From Brevibacterium picturae (GTDB lineage Bacteria; Actinomycetota; Actinomycetes; Actinomycetales; Brevibacteriaceae): a stretch of 17,682 nt of DNA. A model generated the notes under the pieces. The model ran no database searches, was not told the DNA's origin, and worked only from the letters and a program-made list of their open reading frames with translations. Shown one piece after another: positions 13,860-17,682 of this stretch (the stretch's first letter is position 1; each line of letters starts with the position of its first letter). The position numbers were made by a program, and so were the translations under genes. The DNA lies in assembly GCF_030453725.1 (NCBI RefSeq), contig NZ_JAKDJU010000062.1, positions 1-17,682 on the forward strand, read 5' to 3'.

Positions 13860-14306
13860 AACAAATTTTCGCGATTGCTGCTCAGCCGGACAGGTGTCCG
13901 ACCGCTGACCAGGCTGTCGCCCAGCAGGCGGCGTTCGCAATGAAAATTGTGTACGCCAAAACAGGTTTGCCCGTTCGGGCGAGATGTCTCACCAGCGCTG
14001 AAGCCGTAGCCTGTGAGAGATGGGCCGAAGCTGGAGTGCAGCGGTGGGTGAGCACCATGTTGGCCACAGCAGATCAATCGGCGATCGAACTGCGACGACA
14101 CAACAGATCACAATCTTAGAGAGAAACAGGCCTTCAGAGCAAATTCACTGAATCCCCGTCGCGATGGCCCGCTTACCGTATCGCAACTGAGGGGCGAAGA
14201 AGGCGTTGTGCCCGGAATCGCGGGCCGAGCGCCGCTTCCACCTCACACACATCGCGCACGCATGTTCGCGGCCATGCTCCAGCGGACAACACATCCTGCC
14301 CTGGCC

Positions 14307-14319
14307 CGTGTTGAACACG
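14307..14319. promoter_or_regulatory. Near-palindrome upstream of the one-TM protein gene
   Basis: CGTGTT-G-AACACG is a perfect 6-bp inverted repeat around one base, and ACGTGCC follows twice (from 14317 and from 14328). It lies about 60 bases upstream of the ATG. It could be a regulator site. Confidence 0.4.
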
Positions 14320-14380
14320 TGCCGGAGACGTGCCAAGGTAAGAAGATGATTGCCACCACATCTGGCACTCAGGAGGACCG

Positions 14381-15331
14381 ATGAGCGACGTTCCACCGAG
14401 GCCGCGAATCCGTCCGGCGACCAGTGATGACTGGCAGAAGGACCAGTCGGTTCGTGCCAGCCTGACCCCGTCGCAGGGGCAGGGGTCCAACCAGAGTGCT
14501 GCAGACTTCGACGACTCGACCTATTACGAGTACCTCGAGAAGCACACCGGGGACGTACCTGTATCCAGGAGTCGCTCGCGCAATGTCTTCGCCCCCGCCA
14601 ATGCATCCCCGTTCCAGGGTCAGTCTCAGCACTCGTACCCAGAAGCCGCACCCACGGGCCCTCGCAGCCGGACGAACGACAGCTCCTCCCCCTCGACACA
14701 GAACGATGACGGCTCCGGTGGACCGGCGTCAGGGCAGATCCCGCTCGAGCCCACACCGGCCCCGAGGAGGGGCAACGGAGCCAAGATCACCGTCGTCATC
14801 GTCGCCATTCTCATGATTCTCGGATTGCTGGCCTTCTTCGGAGTCCGTTGGCTGGCGCCGTCGACGGGCACCGTGCCTGTCGACTTCGGCGGCGAGGAGA
14901 GCGGGTCGGCCTCACCGTCTCCGGGCGAGAGCCTGGTGCAGCCGGGAGCAAGCCCTGAGGAGGCGCTGTCGACCTATACGAAGCAAGGCACAGCGAAGGC
15001 CGATGACCTCGAAGGGCAGTGGGTGACACAGGTCAGCGCGAAGGATGTCGGTCTTGAGACCGACGGCAAGACGTGGACTGCGCAGGACATCGTCGACGAG
15101 TTCGAGACCAACCGCGTCAAATACCCGGGTGCGATTCTCATTCACAGCAGCGACTGGGATTCCTACAAGGACGACAACTACTGGGTCACGATCATCGACA
15201 CGCCCTACAGCGAGCCCGAGCCGGCACTTGACCAGTGTCGCTCCTGGGGCCTGGACCGCAACAACTGCATTGCCAAACGTCTGGTCAAGGATGGATCTCC
15301 CGCCGACAACAGCGCCTACCTCGACAGGTAG
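14381..15331 (+). CDS. One-TM protein with disordered cytoplasmic N-terminus and extracytoplasmic C-terminal domain
   Basis: 316 residues from an ATG with AGGAGG seven bases upstream. Residues 1-133 are polar, rich in Pro, Ser, Gln and Asp, and look disordered. Residues about 135-158 are one membrane helix, with RRGNGAK on its inner side. A Ser/Gly/Pro linker leads to a domain at about 195-316 with QWVTQVSAKDVG, AQDIVDEFETNRVKYPGAILIHSSDW, NYWVTIIDTPYS and a C286-C296 pair in CRSWGLDRNNCIAKRL. From memory, a similar C-terminal domain occurs outside the membrane in some actinobacterial proteins, including kinase-like ones, but I cannot name it. Function is unknown; cell-envelope sensing is a guess. 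Residues 275-316 and the stop codon are duplicated at 15541-15669. Confidence 0.8.
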   Translation: MSDVPPRPRIRPATSDDWQKDQSVRASLTPSQGQGSNQSAADFDDSTYYEYLEKHTGDVPVSRSRSRNVFAPANASPFQGQSQHSYPEAAPTGPRSRTNDSSSPSTQNDDGSGGPASGQIPLEPTPAPRRGNGAKITVVIVAILMILGLLAFFGVRWLAPSTGTVPVDFGGEESGSASPSPGESLVQPGASPEEALSTYTKQGTAKADDLEGQWVTQVSAKDVGLETDGKTWTAQDIVDEFETNRVKYPGAILIHSSDWDSYKDDNYWVTIIDTPYSEPEPALDQCRSWGLDRNNCIAKRLVKDGSPADNSAYLDR

Positions 15332-15405
15332 GACCGCAACGCCGACGTCGCTGAGCAGGGTCCGTGCCGCGACAGATGGACACAGACGAGCGCCGAAACA
15401 ACGGT

Positions 15406-15449
15406 GGAGCGTCGAAACACCTGTGTGGACACAGGTGTCTCGGCGCTCC
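15406..15449 (+). terminator. Large hairpin between the two repeat copies
   Basis: Arms of 21 bases (15406-15426 and 15429-15449) pair at 19 positions plus one G-T, with only two bases between them. It lies about 75 bases after the stop of the one-TM gene. No T-run follows. A second copy of the left arm's start, GAGCGCCGAAACA (15388-15400), could pair with the same right arm. Confidence 0.6.
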
Positions 15450-15540
15450 ATCGTCGTTTGGCGGATGGACCCGCTGGACCCGGTGCTTCCGCAGGTCGAC
15501 AAGGCGCCGGCAGCGACTATTCAGCTTTGCAGGCTTCTGC

Positions 15541-15669
15541 CCCTACAGCGAGCCCGAGCCGGCACTTGACCAGTGTCGCTCCTGGGGCCTGGACCGCAAC
15601 AACTGCATTGCCAAACGTCTGGTCAAGGATGGATCTCCCGCCGACAACAGCGCCTACCTCGACAAGTAG
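15541..15669 (+). pseudogene. Duplicated 3' fragment of the one-TM protein gene
   Basis: 42 codons plus stop, 128/129 identical to the end of the gene at 14381-15331. It has no ribosome site or start of its own. An unrelated frame from a GTG at 15364 happens to read into it, which would give 59 unrelated residues plus the 42; I consider that chance. It is a remnant unless some recombination brings it into use. Confidence 0.8.
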
Positions 15670-15724
15670 ACCTCAGACTCACGACCTCAGACTCACGGTC
15701 TCAGACTTACAGCGTCCGACTCAC
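15669..15724. repeat. Four 14-bp tandem repeats
   Basis: Units at 15669-15682, 15683-15696, 15697-15710 and 15711-15724. The first two are identical (GACCTCAGACTCAC), the third differs at three positions and the fourth at more. The array begins at the last base of the duplicated stop codon and ends over the stop codon of the convergent dehydrogenase gene. Confidence 0.85.
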
Positions 15725-16713
15725 GGAGTGAGGACGATTCGACCGCGGACCTCGCCTGCCTCCATCATTCGGTGGGCTCGCGCGGCCTCGGACAGGTCCA
15801 GCACCTCGGTGATGGTCGTCGTCAGTGAGCTCGGCTTCCCTGGGGCGAGGAAGGGTTCAAGGCCCTTCGCCGCGCGGGCCAGCTGCTCTGCGCTCGCGCG
15901 AGACATGACGAAGCCGATGAGCGACACGTCTTTCGTATAGAGACGTCCCAGGGGCAGCTGGGAGGTCGCTTCGGCAGCAGCGGTGATCAGGATCCGGGCG
16001 CCGGGCGCGGTCGCCGCAGCGAGGAAGTCTCCATCGTGATGTCCCGAGGTGTCCCAGACCAGGTCGAACCCCTCCGGGACGGCTTTCGCACAGGCGGCTG
16101 GAAGGCCGGGGTCACGGTAGTCGAGGGCCACCTCGGCGCCGGCGGCTCTGAGCGCGTCGAAGTCACGCGGATGGCTGCTGGCGATGATCCGGGCCCCGGC
16201 ACTCGCGGCCAGTTGGATCGCGGCAGTGCCGACGTTACCTGCTCCCCCACCGACGAAGACGGTGTCTGAAGGGGTGAGCCGTCCGTGGTCGAACCAGCCC
16301 AACCACGCTGTCGTGGCGGGGTGGGCCAGCGCGACGAGCCGATGCGTGTGGCTGCTGATCGCGTCCGTTCCGGGCGGGGCCGGGTAGAGTCGGTCGGCCG
16401 GGACGACGGCAAAGTCGGAGTACGATCCCTGCCGTCCCTCGTAGCCCAGACTGTTGCACCACACGGTCTCACCAGGCTGGAGGGGTGCGCCCACGGGTGC
16501 GCTGACGATGGTGCCCACCAGGTCCCTGCCCAGGACGAAGGGCAGCGGGGCGGTGGTGGGGAACCGTCCGGAACGCACGAAGGTGTCCACGGGATTGAGG
16601 CTGGCCGCGCTCACCTCGACGAGGTACTCGGTGGGTCCCGGAACAGGTTCCGGAAGGTCACCGTAGAGAATCTCGTCGACCTCGCCGAGGTGCTTGACGT
16701 ACGCGGCCTTCAT
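15721..16713 (-). CDS. Zinc-free quinone oxidoreductase-like alcohol dehydrogenase (MDR family)
   Basis: 330 residues from the ATG at 16713, the usual MDR start (MKAAYV). The frame is open upstream but runs back into the E2 gene. The N-terminal GroES-like domain has SAASLNPVDTFVRSG and LGRDLVGTIV. The Rossmann motif is GGGAGNVGTAAIQLA (about 155-169), with SSHPRDFD after it, compatible with NADPH. The catalytic zinc ligands and the four-cysteine structural zinc lobe of true alcohol dehydrogenases are absent. A quinone or enone reductase activity is expected; the substrate is unknown. It starts 25 bases after the E2 stop, so it is probably in the same operon, with only a weak ribosome site (AGG). 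It converges on the 3'-duplication region. Confidence 0.85.
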   Translation of the reverse strand: MKAAYVKHLGEVDEILYGDLPEPVPGPTEYLVEVSAASLNPVDTFVRSGRFPTTAPLPFVLGRDLVGTIVSAPVGAPLQPGETVWCNSLGYEGRQGSYSDFAVVPADRLYPAPPGTDAISSHTHRLVALAHPATTAWLGWFDHGRLTPSDTVFVGGGAGNVGTAAIQLAASAGARIIASSHPRDFDALRAAGAEVALDYRDPGLPAACAKAVPEGFDLVWDTSGHHDGDFLAAATAPGARILITAAAEATSQLPLGRLYTKDVSLIGFVMSRASAEQLARAAKGLEPFLAPGKPSSLTTTITEVLDLSEAARAHRMMEAGEVRGRIVLTP

Positions 16714-16738
16714 GCCTGGTTCTGCTGATTGAGCCGGT

Positions 16739-17682
16739 TCAGGCCAGCAGCAGTGTCGGATCCTCGAGTCCGCGACCGACATCGGCGAGGAACTTCGAGA
16801 TGATCTCACCGTCGACGACACGATGGTCGGCACTCACCGACAGGGTCGTGATGTCACGCGGGACGATCTCGTCATCGACGACCCAGGGCTTCTTCCGGAT
16901 CTGGCCGAAGGCCAGGATCGCGGCTTCGCCCGGGTTGATGATCGGTGTGCCCGCATCGACGCCGAAGACGCCGACGTTGGTGATGGTGATCGTCCCGCCC
17001 GACTGATCGGCAGGAGGGGTCTTGCCCGAACGAGCCAGGGCAGTCAGATCCTGAATGCCCTGAGCCAGGTCTGTCAGGCCCATCGTGTGTGCGCCCTTGA
17101 TGTTCGGCACGATCAGGCCACGTGGGGTGGCCGCGGCGACGCCGAGGTTGAGGTACTTCTTGACGACGATCTCTTCGCCTTCGAGGCACGAGTTGATCCG
17201 CGGGTTGCGGGCAACGGCCCAGGCCACAGCCTTGGCCACGAGCAGCAGGGGCGAGACCTTGATGTCCTCGCCCAGGAACTTCGTGGATTTGAGTTTGCGC
17301 ACGAAGGCCATCGTCTCGGTCACGTCGACGTCGAGGAACTCGGTGACGTGGGGCATCGTGAACGCGGAATCGACCATGGCCTTGGCCATCATCTTCGCCA
17401 CGCCCTTGAATGGAATCCGCTCCTCGAGTTCCCCCGTGGAACCGGTTCCGGTCGCGGCGGTCGGGGTTCCGACCTGCGCGTCTGCCCCTGCGTCGGCGGC
17501 TGCCGCGCCGGTGCCGCTGGCTGCGGCCTTGACGTCGTCACGAGTGACGTCGCCACGCGAACCGGTTGCGACGACCGCAGCCAGGTCGATGCCGAGGTCC
17601 TTCGCGAGCTTGCGCACGGGAGGCTTGGCCAGCGGTTTGCCCGCCGAGGCGGTCGCCGGTGCCGTGGCATCTGCGGTTTCGG
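16739..17682 (-). CDS. E2 dihydrolipoyl acyltransferase of a 2-oxoacid dehydrogenase complex, C-terminal part
   Basis: 313 residues are visible; the gene runs off the right edge, so the lipoyl domain(s) are missing. Visible first is an Ala/Thr/Pro linker, then the E3/E1-binding domain (PPVRKLAKDLGIDLAAVV, GSRGDVTRDDV), a second Ala/Gly/Thr-rich linker, and the catalytic domain starting at ERIPFKGVAKMMAKAM. The active-site motif DHRVVDG is near the end (His about 286, Asp about 290 of the visible part), and the C-terminus is EDPTLLLA. The E2 core moves an acyl group from lipoate to CoA. The substrate could be pyruvate or branched-chain 2-oxoacids. The E1 genes would be expected beyond the right edge. 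Confidence 0.93.
   Translation of the reverse strand, partial: ETADATAPATASAGKPLAKPPVRKLAKDLGIDLAAVVATGSRGDVTRDDVKAAASGTGAAAADAGADAQVGTPTAATGTGSTGELEERIPFKGVAKMMAKAMVDSAFTMPHVTEFLDVDVTETMAFVRKLKSTKFLGEDIKVSPLLLVAKAVAWAVARNPRINSCLEGEEIVVKKYLNLGVAAATPRGLIVPNIKGAHTMGLTDLAQGIQDLTALARSGKTPPADQSGGTITITNVGVFGVDAGTPIINPGEAAILAFGQIRKKPWVVDDEIVPRDITTLSVSADHRVVDGEIISKFLADVGRGLEDPTLLLA

Larger units (their letters stand above)
13770..14380. other. Divergent intergenic region without a convincing gene
   Basis: About 610 bp between divergent rpmB and the one-TM protein gene. Open frames of about 100 codons exist on both strands but have no ribosome site or recognisable family. Besides the entries listed separately, it holds GCCCG-TT-CGGGC (13969-13980), TCTCAC/GTGAGA 6-bp arms (13987-13992 and 14013-14018), and one half (TGAAAAT, 13940-13946) of a Zur-like box. 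The other half fits poorly. Confidence 0.55.
15203..15669 (+). repeat. 129-bp direct repeat covering the 3' end of the one-TM gene, two copies
   Basis: Copy 1 is 15203-15331 and copy 2 is 15541-15669, offset 338 bp, with one difference (AGG at 15326-15328, AAG in copy 2; Arg to Lys). The repeat starts exactly at codon 275 and ends exactly at the TAG. Sequence on either side of each copy is unrelated. The 209 bp between the copies hold a large hairpin and no recognisable gene. Confidence 0.95.

Noticed and set aside
13935..13960. Zur box for the rpmB operon
   Set aside because: TGAAAAT matches one half of TGAAAATGATTTTCA but the other half fits at only about three of eight positions (10 of 15 overall at best).
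13960..14040. tRNA gene suggested by short stems
   Set aside because: No TTC-containing T-loop, anticodon stem or acceptor pairing could be assembled.
13820..14119. 99-codon open frame upstream of the ribosomal operon
   Set aside because: GTG start without ribosome site, no recognisable family, and an equally long frame on the other strand.
15332..15540. Insertion sequence or transposase remnant
   Set aside because: No transposase-like frame, no terminal inverted repeats at the segment ends; the flanking repeats are coding sequence, not target duplications.
15364..15669. 101-codon gene ending in the duplicated fragment
   Set aside because: The first 59 residues are Arg/Trp/Cys-rich and read through the hairpin; no ribosome site. 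Best seen as chance fusion with the repeat.

Overview
The window looks like chromosomal DNA of a high-GC Gram-positive bacterium (Actinomycetota). A Brevibacterium-like member of the Micrococcales is my best guess. The grounds are GC-rich third codon positions, an LPXTG surface protein, a CtaG/CopD fusion, short HU, cysteine-free S14/L33/L28 and several apparently leaderless starts. The genus is inferred from gene content, not from a search.

Layout: (1) 1-2732, + strand: the C-terminus of an LPXTG wall-anchored protein, then six bases later a full-length ABC-ATPase-like protein that has lost its catalytic residues, then a secreted or membrane-anchored protein of unknown function. (2) 2796-5685, - strand: a thioredoxin/NHL-repeat protein (NHLRC2-like) and the PLP-homeostasis protein YggS. 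(3) 5686-6036: no convincing gene, but five 30-bp tandem repeats and a strong inverted repeat with 18-bp arms. (4) 6037-10215: a hydroxyacid-catabolism neighbourhood with a 3-hydroxyisobutyrate dehydrogenase-type enzyme, a LysR regulator, a 3-hydroxybutyrate dehydrogenase-type SDR and an MHS-family transporter, with direct and inverted repeats in the gaps. (5) 10471-12540: a 689-residue CopD-CtaG membrane protein for copper handling and cytochrome oxidase assembly, preceded by a possible nine-codon leader peptide overlapping its GTG start. (6) 12697-13769, - strand: HU, preceded by an L28-L33-S14 operon whose L33 and S14 contain no cysteine; HU ends in a clear terminator. (7) 13770-14380: about 610 bp without a convincing gene, with several small inverted repeats. 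(8) 14381-15724: a one-TM protein with an extracytoplasmic C-terminal domain, whose last 42 codons plus stop are repeated 338 bp downstream (128 of 129 bases identical) beyond a large hairpin, followed by a 4 x 14-bp repeat. (9) 15721-17682, - strand: a quinone-oxidoreductase-like dehydrogenase 25 bp downstream of the E2 acyltransferase of a 2-oxoacid dehydrogenase complex, which runs off the right edge.

How the genes may work together: region 4 can be read as uptake plus oxidation of short 3-hydroxyacids under LysR control. Region 5 links copper to respiration. Region 6 supplies translation and nucleoid proteins that need no zinc in L33 or S14. No CRISPR array, transposase, integrase, tRNA or rRNA was seen. 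The signals I find most unexplained are the duplicated 3' gene end, the inactive ABC ATPase beside the LPXTG protein, and the repeat/hairpin region upstream of yggS.
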